From contig SXNL01000178.1 of the NCBI GenBank assembly GCA_005777185.1, forward strand, positions 1 through 36,730: DNA of 36,730 nt, written 5' to 3'. The position numbers were made by a program, and so were the translations under genes. This DNA comes from Myxococcales bacterium. GTDB lineage: Bacteria > Myxococcota_A > Polyangia > Polyangiales > Polyangiaceae. The notes below the pieces were generated by a model. The model was given only the letters and a program-made list of their open reading frames with translations, made no database searches and was not told where the DNA came from. Below, one piece after another: positions 7,799 to 15,530 of this stretch; position 1 is the stretch's first letter, and each line of letters begins with the position of its first letter.

Positions 7799-7803
7799 GC
7801 GCC

Positions 7804-9219
7804 GTGTGGCGCGCCAGGTGCGAACTCTGGGGCACGTGGACCGACGACGGGGGCAGGGCGGACGCGCGGACGGTCGTCGTCCTCTGCTACGTCCTCTCCT
7901 ACGACGATCTCGCGCGGGACGACGCGTGGTCCGTCCCGGTCGAGGATGGCGTCACCCTCACGATCGGCCGCGACGACGACGCCGTCGTGCCAGGTCCGCC
8001 GACATCGGGCGGCGAGCAGCGCATCGGCCTCGGCGATCGCTGGGCCTCGTCGAAGCACGCGTCGCTCGAGGTCCTGGACGGTGGCGGCCTGCTCTCGGAT
8101 CTGGGCAGCCGGAACGGCACCTGGGTCAACGGCGAGAAGATCGCCCAGAGGATCGTCCAGGACCGCGATCTCGTCGAGATCGGCCGGTCCCTCTTCGTGG
8201 TCCGCCGTGTGCGGGCCGACCTCGCCGAGCGCGCCCGTCAGCGCGATCGGCGCCTCGGTCCGACCCGGACGCTCTCCCCCGAGGTGGCACGCCTCGTCGA
8301 CGATCTGGGGCGCATCGCGCGCTCGCGCGATCCCGTGCTCGTCCTCGCCGAGACGGGGGCAGGCAAGGAGAGCCTCGCGGAGACCGTCCACGAGCTCTCC
8401 GGTCGCAAGGGTCCCCTCGTGCGCGTCGACGCAGGGGCGATCCCGGAGAGCCTCTTCGAGTCCACCTTCCTCGGTCACCGGAAGGGCGCGTTCACGGGCG
8501 CCGACGCGCCTCGCACCGGGGTCATCGCGCAGGCGGATCGCGGCACGCTGTTCCTCGACGAGGTCGGCAACCTGCCCCCGCCGGCGCAGGCCAAGCTGCT
8601 GCGCGCGATCGAGACGGGCCTCGTCACGCCCGTCGGCGCCAACGAGCCGGACAAGGTGGACGTGAGGTGGATTGCGGCCACGAACCGCGATCTCTTCGGT
8701 GACGCGGGCTTCCGCGCCGACCTCCTCCGTCGCCTCGCCGGGTACGTCGCGAGGGTCCCGCCCCTCCGTGATCGGCGCGAGGATCTCGGCACGATCGCGG
8801 CGCACGTGCTCCGCGAGGCCGACGCGCGGAAGGCGGAGATCACCACGGCCGCTGCGCGCCGGCTCCTCCACGGGCCGCTCCCGGGGAACGTGCGCCAGCT
8901 TCGCGCGGCGCTGCGGAGTGCCGTGCTGCTCGCGGGCGGTGCGCCCATCGACGTCGAGCACATCCCGGAGGATCTGCGCGGCGACGCGGACGGGTACGTC
9001 GCGTCGGTGCGCCCCGGATCCCTCCCGCCCGGCCCGAACGGCCCTCCCCCCGGGGGCGGAAAGGCGCGGCGTCCGACGGCCGAGGAGCTCACGCGCGTGC
9101 TCGCCGACGCGCACGGGAACGTCGTCCACGCCGCGGAGCACCTCGGCACGCACCCGCGGCAGGTGTACCGCTGGATCGAGCGCTACGGTCTCGACCTCGA
9201 GGCGCTGCGTGGCGGCTGA
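7804..9219 (+). CDS. FHA-domain sigma-54-dependent transcriptional activator
   Basis: The 471-residue protein has an N-terminal FHA domain (about 45-135; GR at 55-56, SKHASLEV, NGTWVNG) that should bind phosphothreonine, so it is probably driven by a Ser/Thr kinase rather than a response-regulator receiver. The AAA+ domain follows: Walker A ETGAGKES (183-190), GAFTGA loop (228-233) for contact with sigma-54, Walker B GTLFLDE (247-253), FRADLLRRL and GNVRQL (361-366). A Pro/Gly linker leads to a Fis-type helix-turn-helix (about 425-471). The intact GAFTGA argues for true sigma-54 activation. No ribosome site sits at the usual distance from GTG 7804, and no other start is available before the FHA domain. 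The next gene starts 11 nt inside its 3' end, suggesting coexpression. Confidence 0.93.
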   Translation: MWRARCELWGTWTDDGGRADARTVVVLCYVLSYDDLARDDAWSVPVEDGVTLTIGRDDDAVVPGPPTSGGEQRIGLGDRWASSKHASLEVLDGGGLLSDLGSRNGTWVNGEKIAQRIVQDRDLVEIGRSLFVVRRVRADLAERARQRDRRLGPTRTLSPEVARLVDDLGRIARSRDPVLVLAETGAGKESLAETVHELSGRKGPLVRVDAGAIPESLFESTFLGHRKGAFTGADAPRTGVIAQADRGTLFLDEVGNLPPPAQAKLLRAIETGLVTPVGANEPDKVDVRWIAATNRDLFGDAGFRADLLRRLAGYVARVPPLRDRREDLGTIAAHVLREADARKAEITTAAARRLLHGPLPGNVRQLRAALRSAVLLAGGAPIDVEHIPEDLRGDADGYVASVRPGSLPPGPNGPPPGGGKARRPTAEELTRVLADAHGNVVHAAEHLGTHPRQVYRWIERYGLDLEALRGG

Positions 9220-10948
9220 GCGAGCCCGCCGGGTCGGTGTCGCGCTCGGCGTCGCCGCGCTCGTGGCCCTCCTCCTCGCGTCCTGTCGCGCCGCGACGGA
9301 GATCGACGTCGACATCGTCACGGACGTGCCGTGCGACGACCAGAAGGGGAGCGCGGTGACGGTCGGCCTGCTCGGCGCCATCGAGACCCGGCCCATCTCG
9401 ACCGCGAGCGACCGCTGCGATCGCGCGACGGGGAGCCTCGGCCGCCTCGTGCTCGCGCCGAGCGGCGACGACAGCGCCGAGGTCTCGTTCAAGATCGTCC
9501 TCGGTGTCCATCGCACGACCGAGAAATGCGTCGCGCCCGCGTACGAGGGCTGTATCGTGGCGCGTCGCTCGCTGCGCTTCTCCCCCCACACGCGCCTCGA
9601 TCTACCGGTGTTCCTCCGCAAGGAGTGCCTCGACGTCCCCTGCGGCCCCGACGAGACGTGCGTGAAGGGGGCGGTCTGCGTCAAGGCTCGGATCCCGGAT
9701 CCCTCCCGGTGCGCGACGCCCGGGGCCTGCGGCGAGGGCGTCCTCGGGGGCGGGGCGCCCAGGACGACCGACGCCGGCGACGCCGGTGGTGGCCTCGAGG
9801 GCGGGTCGAACATCGACGCCGGCCCCGGCGACGCCGGCGGCGGGACGGACGCGGGCTGCAGCACCGCCGCGTGCGCGCTCCCGGCGCCCGCGCTTGCGCT
9901 CGGGATCCAGCACACGTGCGTCGCGCGGGCAAACGGCGTGGTGTGCCTCGGCACCAACGTCAAGGCCCAGCTCGGCCGCAACGCCGTGGGGGGCCTGTCG
10001 GAGACACCCTCGTCCGTGCTCACCGCACCGGGCGCGCCGCTCACTGGCGTGCTCGGCGTCGCGTCGGGATACGACGGTTCATGTGGGCTCCTCGCGGGCG
10101 GGGCCGTCTCCTGCTGGGGCGACTCCGGCCAGGGTCAGCTCGGGACCACGGGCACGTTGAAGGTCGCGACGCTGGCGACCGCGATGCAGGGCGCGCTCGC
10201 GATCGCTCCCGGCGAGACGCACGCCTGCTGGATCGACGCGACGAGCGGCGTGCGCTGCCTGGGCAAGATCGGGTCCACGCCCGCCGCCGTGCCTCGGGAC
10301 ATGAAGCTCGGCGACATCGTCCAGATCGGCTCCGGCATCGAGTACGCATGTGCGCTGGATCGCGCCGGCAAGGTCGCCTGCTGGGGAGCCAACCTCTACC
10401 GCCAGGTGCAGCCCGCGCTCGGGCCCGGGGGCACGGTCGACACGCCCGAGATCGTCGACGTCGGCGGCCCCGCCGGGCAGATCGTCGTGGGCGAGGACTG
10501 GGCGTGCGCGAGGGTCGCCGACCAGGTGAAGTGCTGGGGCAACAACCAGTTCGAGCAGCTCGCGCGCCCGACCTCTTCCTCGGAGGCGGTCGCGGCGGTC
10601 CAGATCGGGGGCTCACCGATGACGGGCGTGCTCGCGCTCGCGGCCGGCCACCACTTCGTCTGCGCGCGGCGCGCGGCCGATCTGATGTGCTGGGGGGCGA
10701 ACGGGTTCGGGATGCTGGGCCGCGGCGGGATACCGTCGGGCAGCGCGGGCGACCACTCGGCCGTGCCGCAGGCGGTGGTCGGCCTCGGGGGCTTCGCCGT
10801 CGTCGAGATCGCGGGCGGTCGCTACCACGCGTGCGCTCGGGCCGCGTCGGGCGAGACCCGGTGCTGGGGGCAGGGCACGGAGGCGCAGCTCGGCGGTCCG
10901 CCGCCGCTGGAGAACACCGGGACGCCACGGAAGCTGGTCTTGCCGTAG
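9209..10948 (+). CDS. RCC1-repeat beta-propeller lipoprotein
   Basis: The 579-residue protein begins at GTG 9209, inside the 3' end of the regulator gene, with GAGG 6 nt upstream. A lipoprotein signal ends in LLASC (Cys26). After a region with paired cysteines (about 35-170) comes a low-complexity Asp-Ala-Gly linker (DAGDAGGG...DAGPGDAGG), typical of myxobacterial surface lipoproteins. The C-terminal 350 residues form about seven RCC1-type blades, each with a C-x-W/L-G motif such as VSCWGDSGQGQLG, VACWGANLYRQ and TRCWGQGTEAQLG. RCC1 propellers are usually protein-binding platforms. The overlap with an FHA/sigma-54 activator suggests joint expression of regulator and surface protein. The ligand is unknown. 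Confidence 0.9.
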   Translation: MAAERARRVGVALGVAALVALLLASCRAATEIDVDIVTDVPCDDQKGSAVTVGLLGAIETRPISTASDRCDRATGSLGRLVLAPSGDDSAEVSFKIVLGVHRTTEKCVAPAYEGCIVARRSLRFSPHTRLDLPVFLRKECLDVPCGPDETCVKGAVCVKARIPDPSRCATPGACGEGVLGGGAPRTTDAGDAGGGLEGGSNIDAGPGDAGGGTDAGCSTAACALPAPALALGIQHTCVARANGVVCLGTNVKAQLGRNAVGGLSETPSSVLTAPGAPLTGVLGVASGYDGSCGLLAGGAVSCWGDSGQGQLGTTGTLKVATLATAMQGALAIAPGETHACWIDATSGVRCLGKIGSTPAAVPRDMKLGDIVQIGSGIEYACALDRAGKVACWGANLYRQVQPALGPGGTVDTPEIVDVGGPAGQIVVGEDWACARVADQVKCWGNNQFEQLARPTSSSEAVAAVQIGGSPMTGVLALAAGHHFVCARRAADLMCWGANGFGMLGRGGIPSGSAGDHSAVPQAVVGLGGFAVVEIAGGRYHACARAASGETRCWGQGTEAQLGGPPPLENTGTPRKLVLP

Positions 10949-10958
10949 CGGTCCTTCG

Positions 10959-12299
10959 CTACCTCCTCCGGCGGCCCGCTCGCAGCACGAACAGCGCCGT
11001 GGCCGCGCCCAGGAGCACGGCGCCCAGACCCACCGGCGCCCCCCCGACGACCCCGCACTTGCACACGGGCGTGGGCGAAGGTGGCCCCGGGTTCGGCACC
11101 CACCCGGCGTCCAGCACGAGGGGCCCGCTGTTCGACTCGATGCCCAGCTCGACCTTCTGCTTCGACCACGCGGCGGTGCACAGCTTTCCAGTCGACGTCG
11201 TCGGATCGCAGGTGAGCGGGCCTCGGATCTCCGCGAGGTGGAGCCGCGACTCGAACGTCGCACCGTCGTCCTTCGACACGCCGAGGACGAAGCCGCTCGC
11301 CTCGCTGGAGCACGCCCACAGCGACTTGCCCTGGACCCCGAGGCACTGCACCTGGATCTGTGACTTCTTCGTGAAGACCATGTCGGCGGTGCTCGCCGTA
11401 TGCAGGCCGTCCCGCGTACCGCCCACCCAGATGCGCTCGCCGCCCTCCGAGAGGGCGAAGCCGGTGAGGGGGCCTGTGCCCTTGAGCTTCTGCTCCCAGG
11501 TCTTGCCCGCGTCCGAGGTGACGAGCAGGCGGGCTCCCTTGTCGGGCGCCACCGCGGTACGAACATAGAGCCGGTCCGCGTTCTTCGGGTCGACCGCCGC
11601 GATGTACGGTCCGCGGTCGTCCGGGTCGAGGGGGATCGTGCGCTCGATCCAGGTCTTTCCCGCGTCCTCCGAGACGAGGAGGTACCCGCGCAGATCCGTC
11701 CCCGAGCCCCGCGTCGCCGACGCGTAGAGGCGCTTCGGATCGCTCTCGGCGACGTCCAGCGTGTCGACCAGCAGCGTGGGATCGAGCGGGGGACCGGGCG
11801 CGGTCCACGAGGCGCCGTTGTCGTTCGTGGCCCAGATCTGCGACAGGAACAGCGCGGCGCCTGCCTCGTCCGACGCCCCCGCGTACCCGGAGATCGCGGC
11901 GACGCCGCTCCTCGGCGCGCCGCGGCGCACGGCGACGTCGATGAAGTACTTCTCCGGGACCGGAGCGGGCGCGAACTCCCACGAGCAGCCCCGGTCGCGT
12001 GAGACCCGAAGACCCGTCGCGAGCGTGGCGACGATCGTGCCGGACTCGAAGATCCCGTACGCGGGATCCTCCAGGCCGCTGTACCCGACGGCCTGCTCGC
12101 ACGCCCACTCCCACGTCTTGCCGCCGTCCCTCGACAGCAGGAACCCGAAGGTCACGCGCGCCACGATGAAGCTCGGATCCGAGGGAGCGAAAGCGATGTA
12201 GTTCGAGGCGGGCAGGCGCCCGTTGGCGAGGGCGGCGGGGCTCGCGGCGAGGAGCGCGAGGAGCCAGAGCAGGGTGAGGAGGGAAAGGAAGCGTCTCAC
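10959..12299 (-). CDS. BNR/VPS10-like beta-propeller protein with MYXO-CTERM-like anchor
   Basis: The 446-residue protein starts with a signal sequence (VRRFLSLLTLLWLLALLA...ALA) and contains repeated Asp-box (BNR) motifs: SRDGGKTWEW, SRDRGCSWEF, NDNGASWT, SEDAGKTWIE and TSDAGKTWEQ, marking an extracellular beta-propeller of the sialidase/photosystem-assembly type. It ends with CKCGVVGG, one hydrophobic helix and RAGRRRR, the layout of the MYXO-CTERM surface-sorting tail. The start at GTG 12299 is the only one giving a signal peptide; GGAGG is only 1 nt upstream, too close for normal use, while a TGGTACGCT element lies 6 nt before the start. It converges with the RCC1 gene (10-bp gap) and diverges from the lpxK region. 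Binding of polymers or glycans is a guess. Confidence 0.88.
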   Translation of the reverse strand: MRRFLSLLTLLWLLALLAASPAALANGRLPASNYIAFAPSDPSFIVARVTFGFLLSRDGGKTWEWACEQAVGYSGLEDPAYGIFESGTIVATLATGLRVSRDRGCSWEFAPAPVPEKYFIDVAVRRGAPRSGVAAISGYAGASDEAGAALFLSQIWATNDNGASWTAPGPPLDPTLLVDTLDVAESDPKRLYASATRGSGTDLRGYLLVSEDAGKTWIERTIPLDPDDRGPYIAAVDPKNADRLYVRTAVAPDKGARLLVTSDAGKTWEQKLKGTGPLTGFALSEGGERIWVGGTRDGLHTASTADMVFTKKSQIQVQCLGVQGKSLWACSSEASGFVLGVSKDDGATFESRLHLAEIRGPLTCDPTTSTGKLCTAAWSKQKVELGIESNSGPLVLDAGWVPNPGPPSPTPVCKCGVVGGAPVGLGAVLLGAATALFVLRAGRRRR

Positions 12300-12325
12300 G
12301 CCTCCAGCGTACCATCGAAACCCTG

Positions 12326-12331
12326 TATCGT
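12326..12331 (+). promoter_or_regulatory. Candidate -10 element before the small ORF/lpxK
   Basis: TATCGT ends 6 nt before GTG 12338, so transcription would begin at or next to the start codon. It faces, within the 38-bp divergent gap, the minus-strand element TGGTACGCT (12306-12314) of the propeller gene. No convincing -35 is seen. Confidence 0.3.
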
Positions 12332-12337
12332 CGTCGC

Positions 12338-12448
12338 GTGGACGTGGACGCCTCGCTGACCGTGCCGCTCGGCCCCGAGGCCCTGCTCGAGCGATGGCTG
12401 AACGCGCGCGTGAATGTGGCGGGGCGCGCCTCCGACCTGTTCGCGTGA
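12338..12448 (+). CDS. Candidate 36-aa ORF translationally coupled to lpxK
   Basis: A GTG-started frame encodes 36 residues (VDVDASLTVPLGPEALLERW then about 16 more, ending DLFA). Its TGA (12446-12448) overlaps the lpxK GTG (12445-12447) as GTGA, a typical coupling arrangement. Thirty-four of 36 third positions are G or C, whereas the lpxK frame read upstream over the same bases has many A/T third positions, so this frame looks like the coding one. The peptide looks like a soluble helix with no signal or membrane segment. There is no ribosome site; a -10-like TATCGT 6 nt upstream suggests a leaderless start. It could be a regulatory leader peptide or a real small protein. Too short for any family call. 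Confidence 0.45.
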   Translation: MDVDASLTVPLGPEALLERWLNARVNVAGRASDLFA

Positions 12449-13356
12449 CGGGCGTGGATCTCCTCGGCGCGTGGGCGCGCCGCCTCGAGGAGGGCGCGGG
12501 CCCCGAGCTCGGGGCAGCGTCATGGATCGTCTCGCGCGTGTTCGAGCGCGCCCTCGTGAGGCCGCTCGAGCGTCCGGCCGCGGGCCCGCGCGTCATCGCG
12601 ATCGGCGGCGCCACGCTCGGCGGCTCGTGCAAGACGCCCCTCGCTCTGGTCTGCGCGGAGGAGCTTGCGCAGGTCGCGCGCGTCGCGGTCGTCGGCCACG
12701 GCTACCGCGGCGGTGGCGGTCCCGGCGACGACGCGCGCTTCCTCGAGCGGAGAGCACGCGGCCGCTTCGAGGTGCACGCGGGCCCGACGCGCGCCGAGGC
12801 GTTCCAGAGGGCGAGCGCGCGCGCGGACGTCGTGATCCTCGACGGACCGCTCCAGATCGCGCCACGGCACGCGGACCTCTCGCTCCTCGCGCTCGACGCC
12901 GCCTCGCCGTTCTCGACGGGCCGGGTGTTCCCCGGAGGCGATCTCCGCGCGACCCCCGCGCGGCTCCTCGCGGTCGCCGATCTCGCGGTCCCCGTGACCG
13001 TCACCCTGCGCGCGGCCGACGTCGCGGACCTCGGTGGTGCCCGCGTCGGCGTCGTCACCGCCATCGCGCGCCCCGACAGGTTCGCGTCTGCTTGCCGGGC
13101 CCTCGGGGTACGGGTCGTGCGGCACCTCCGCTTCCGCGATCACGGTCCGATCGACCCCGAGAGGCTCGAGCGCTCCACCCGCGAGGACCGCCTCGACGTG
13201 TGGATCACGACGGAGAAGTGCGCCCTCCACGTGCCGGCAGCCCGGACGGCCGGCGTACCCATCCGCGCGATTTCAGCCGACTTCTCGGTTTCGCACACTG
13301 TACGCGACCGTCTCCACGCGCTCGCATCGGGCATCGGGGAGAGCGGGCCTGCTTGA
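12445..13356 (+). CDS. lpxK: Divergent tetraacyldisaccharide 4'-kinase (LpxK-like)
   Basis: The 303-residue product has the LpxK order of motifs: an N-terminal amphipathic region (LLGAWARRLEEG), a P-loop (IGGATLGGSCKTP, about 54-65), VVGHGYRGGGG, a central VVILDGPLQ, VFPGGDLRATPARL, RPDRF, FRDHGPI and WITTEKCALH. LpxK phosphorylates the 4' position of the lipid A disaccharide at the inner membrane. Several key positions deviate: the Gly before the P-loop Lys is Cys62, the usual DDG(F/L)QH is LDGPLQI, DHH is DHG, and TTEKD is TTEKC. It may therefore have weak, altered or no activity. GTG 12445 was chosen because it overlaps the upstream small ORF stop and because third-position composition changes there; an ATG at 12394 is in frame but less likely. 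It is short for the family (usually about 320-350). Confidence 0.8.
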   Translation: MTGVDLLGAWARRLEEGAGPELGAASWIVSRVFERALVRPLERPAAGPRVIAIGGATLGGSCKTPLALVCAEELAQVARVAVVGHGYRGGGGPGDDARFLERRARGRFEVHAGPTRAEAFQRASARADVVILDGPLQIAPRHADLSLLALDAASPFSTGRVFPGGDLRATPARLLAVADLAVPVTVTLRAADVADLGGARVGVVTAIARPDRFASACRALGVRVVRHLRFRDHGPIDPERLERSTREDRLDVWITTEKCALHVPAARTAGVPIRAISADFSVSHTVRDRLHALASGIGESGPA

Positions 13357-13381
13357 CCGGCCAGGTGGACTGCCATACCTT
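13353..13381 (+). promoter_or_regulatory. Candidate promoter of the FHA-GGDEF gene
   Basis: TTGACC (13353-13358, five of six matches to the -35 consensus) and TACCTT (13376-13381) are separated by 17 nt. The -35 overlaps the lpxK stop codon, and the start codon at 13421 would have a leader of about 33 nt. This would allow the GGDEF gene to be expressed apart from lpxK. Confidence 0.35.
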
Positions 13382-13420
13382 CCTTTTCGGCGCAAAAGCG
13401 TCGTTCGCCTTGTCCGACCC

Positions 13421-14320
13421 GTGAAAGACCCCGACGAGAAAACCCGGGTCACCGTCGTCCAGAAGCCGGTGGTGGAGGAGGGACGCGGGGTCGGCGGCGA
13501 CTGCCTGGTGGTCATCTACACCAAGGAGCCGACGCTCCTGGGCAAGCGCTTCGTGCTCGACTCGGGCGCCATGCGCGTCGGCCGCGGGCCCGAGAGCCAG
13601 ATCGTGCTCGACGGCGACTCGGTGTCGCGTCGCCACGCGCACTTCGAGCTCAGGAGCAACGCCTGGTGGGTGGTCGACGACAACTCGACGAACGGCACGT
13701 ACGTCAACGACGAGCAGATCACGCGCGAGATCGGCCTCACGAACGGCGACCGCATCAAGATCGGCCCCACCATCTTCAAGTACCTGTCCGGCCAGGACGT
13801 CGAGGCCCAGTACCACGAAGAGATCTACCGCATGACGATCATCGACGGCCTCACCCAGGCCCACGTCAAGCGGTACCTGATGGAGTCGCTCGAGAAGGAG
13901 ATCATCCGGGCGCGGCGCCACGAGCGCGACCTCTCGCTCATCATGTTCGACATCGACCACTTCAAGAAGGTGAACGACTTCCACGGCCACCTGGCCGGAG
14001 ATCACGTGCTGAAGGAGCTCGCGCGGATCGTCCAGGGTCGCATCCGGCGCGACGAGGTCTTCGCTCGCTACGGCGGCGATGAGTTCGCCATCGTCCTGCC
14101 GGAGACGTCGCTCGTCGTGGCGCGCCAGCTCGCGGAGACGCTGCGCGAGATGGTCGAGGGGTCGCGCTTCGTGTTCCAGGGCGAGAACATCCCCGTCACC
14201 ATCTCGTCCGGTGTGGCGGTGCTCTCCGAGGCGCACAAGACCAGCGTCGACCTCATCAAGACGGCCGACGAGAAGCTGTACGAGGCGAAGCGCGGCGGTC
14301 GAAACCGCGTCGTCTCCTGA
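13421..14320 (+). CDS. FHA-domain diguanylate cyclase (GGDEF)
   Basis: The 299-residue protein joins an FHA domain (about 40-115: RVGRGPESQIVLDGDSVSRR, NSTNGTYVND), which reads phosphothreonine, to a GGDEF domain (about 140-299) with an intact active site at 218-222 (RYGGDEF) and the substrate-binding FDIDHFKKVND motif. It should make cyclic di-GMP from two GTP. The inhibitory I-site, normally RxxD five residues before GGDEF, reads RRDE, so product inhibition may be weakened. There is no membrane segment, so it should be soluble. The GTG start fits the family but has no strong ribosome site. The FHA domain suggests control by one of the Ser/Thr kinases. A strong hairpin follows the stop codon. 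Confidence 0.93.
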   Translation: MKDPDEKTRVTVVQKPVVEEGRGVGGDCLVVIYTKEPTLLGKRFVLDSGAMRVGRGPESQIVLDGDSVSRRHAHFELRSNAWWVVDDNSTNGTYVNDEQITREIGLTNGDRIKIGPTIFKYLSGQDVEAQYHEEIYRMTIIDGLTQAHVKRYLMESLEKEIIRARRHERDLSLIMFDIDHFKKVNDFHGHLAGDHVLKELARIVQGRIRRDEVFARYGGDEFAIVLPETSLVVARQLAETLREMVEGSRFVFQGENIPVTISSGVAVLSEAHKTSVDLIKTADEKLYEAKRGGRNRVVS

Positions 14321-14324
14321 TGGA

Positions 14325-14348
14325 CGAGGGGGCTCTCCGGCCCCCTCG
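14325..14348 (+). terminator. Terminator-like hairpin after the FHA-GGDEF gene
   Basis: CGAGGGGGC (14325-14333) and GCCCCCTCG (14340-14348) form a perfect 9-bp stem around TCTCCG, starting 4 nt after the stop codon. There is no T-tract, as is common in very GC-rich genomes, so termination is likely but not certain. It separates the lpxK/GGDEF genes from the fatty-acid reductase pair. Confidence 0.5.
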
Positions 14349-14399
14349 CGCCCCGGCCCCTGGCTCGCGGGGGACGAGCGGCGTCGCCGGGGGCCACCC

Positions 14400-15530
14400 G
14401 TGAAGCACGGAGCGTCGAGGCGCGAGGAGAGCGAGCGGCTCCACGCCCGGGCCCGGGCCTTCGCGCGCGCGTTCGAGGAGGGGAGGGCTCCACCGGAGGC
14501 GTTCGACGCGCTGGCCTGCGACCTCGCGAGGTTCCAGGCGGCGTACGTCCCCGGGTACGCGCGGCTGTGCTCCGCCCGGGCGCTCGATCCGGCCACGTTC
14601 CGGCGCGCGGCCGACGCGCCCGCCGTGCCGCAGGAGGCGTTCAAGCTGGCCCGGGTGTTCGCGTTCGACGACGGCGACGCGACCGCCACGTTTCGCACGA
14701 GCGGGACGACCGGCGCCGCGCGCGGCGTCCACGCCATGCGGACGACGGAGACGTACGATCTCGCGTCGGTCGCTTTCGCGAGGCACACCCTGACGCGCGG
14801 GCTCCCGGCGCGCGTGCCCGTCCTCGTCCTCGGCCCCGCGCCGCGAGAGCTCCCGGACGCGTCGCTCGCGCACATGATCGCGCGCTTCGTCGAGGTCTTC
14901 GGCGAGCCCGCGAGCGAGGAGGAGACGTACTTCGTGACCGACGGGGTCCTCGACCTCGAGGCGCTCGATCGCCGCGTCGCGCGTCTGGTGGTCGAGGAAC
15001 GGAACGGCGTCCTGGTGATGGCCACGTCGTTCGCGCTCGTGCACGTGCTCGACGCCCTCGGCGACGCGACGTTCCCCATGCCGCGCGGCACGCGCGTGAT
15101 GCACACCGGCGGCTACAAGGGACGGTCGCGCGAGCTCGATCCCGCCGAGCTACGGAGGGACGTGGCGCGCGCCTTCGGCGTCGGCGAGGCCGACATCGCC
15201 TGCGAGTACGGGATGACCGAGCTGACGAGCCAGTTCTACGAAGCCGTGCTCGTCGATCCCGCGGCGCCGCACGGTGTGTACCTCGAACCGCCGTGGGCGC
15301 GCGTCGTCCCCGTCGATCCGGAGACGCTCGCGCCCGTCGCGGGGGGGGAGGTCGGTGTGGCGCGTATCGAGGACCTCATGAACGTGGACAGCGCCTTCTG
15401 CGTGCTCGCGTCCGATCGGGTGCGGAGCGCAGGGCCGGGTCGGTTCGAGCTCCTCGGGCGCGCGCGAGGGGCGCCGCCCAGGGGGTGCTCCATCGCCATC
15501 GACGACATGCTCTCGAGCGGCGTGGCGTGA
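14400..15530 (+). CDS. LuxE-like acyl-protein synthetase
   Basis: The 376-residue protein belongs to the LuxE family (acyl-protein synthetase). It shows an adenylate-forming core: FRTSGTTGAARGVHAM (phosphate loop) and CEYGMTELTSQFYE, plus the C-terminal motif FELLGRARGAPPRGCSIAID. Cys363 there matches the position and context of the cysteine that carries the acyl group in bioluminescent LuxE. Predicted role: activate a fatty acid with ATP and pass the acyl group through this cysteine to a LuxC-type reductase. GTG 14400 gives a normal family length. The stop overlaps the next start (TGATG), so the two products are probably made together as a complex. No luxA, luxB or luxD is in the window. Confidence 0.88.
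   Translation: MKHGASRREESERLHARARAFARAFEEGRAPPEAFDALACDLARFQAAYVPGYARLCSARALDPATFRRAADAPAVPQEAFKLARVFAFDDGDATATFRTSGTTGAARGVHAMRTTETYDLASVAFARHTLTRGLPARVPVLVLGPAPRELPDASLAHMIARFVEVFGEPASEEETYFVTDGVLDLEALDRRVARLVVEERNGVLVMATSFALVHVLDALGDATFPMPRGTRVMHTGGYKGRSRELDPAELRRDVARAFGVGEADIACEYGMTELTSQFYEAVLVDPAAPHGVYLEPPWARVVPVDPETLAPVAGGEVGVARIEDLMNVDSAFCVLASDRVRSAGPGRFELLGRARGAPPRGCSIAIDDMLSSGVA

Noticed and set aside
7713-7803. A sigma-54 (-24/-12) promoter ahead of the FHA/sigma-54 activator
   Set aside because: GGCAC occurs once, but no GC-containing -12 element follows at the required distance.
7561-10044. 827-codon minus-strand open frame opposite the FHA activator and RCC1 gene
   Set aside because: Shadow composition; the plus strand encodes intact FHA, AAA+ and RCC1 domains.
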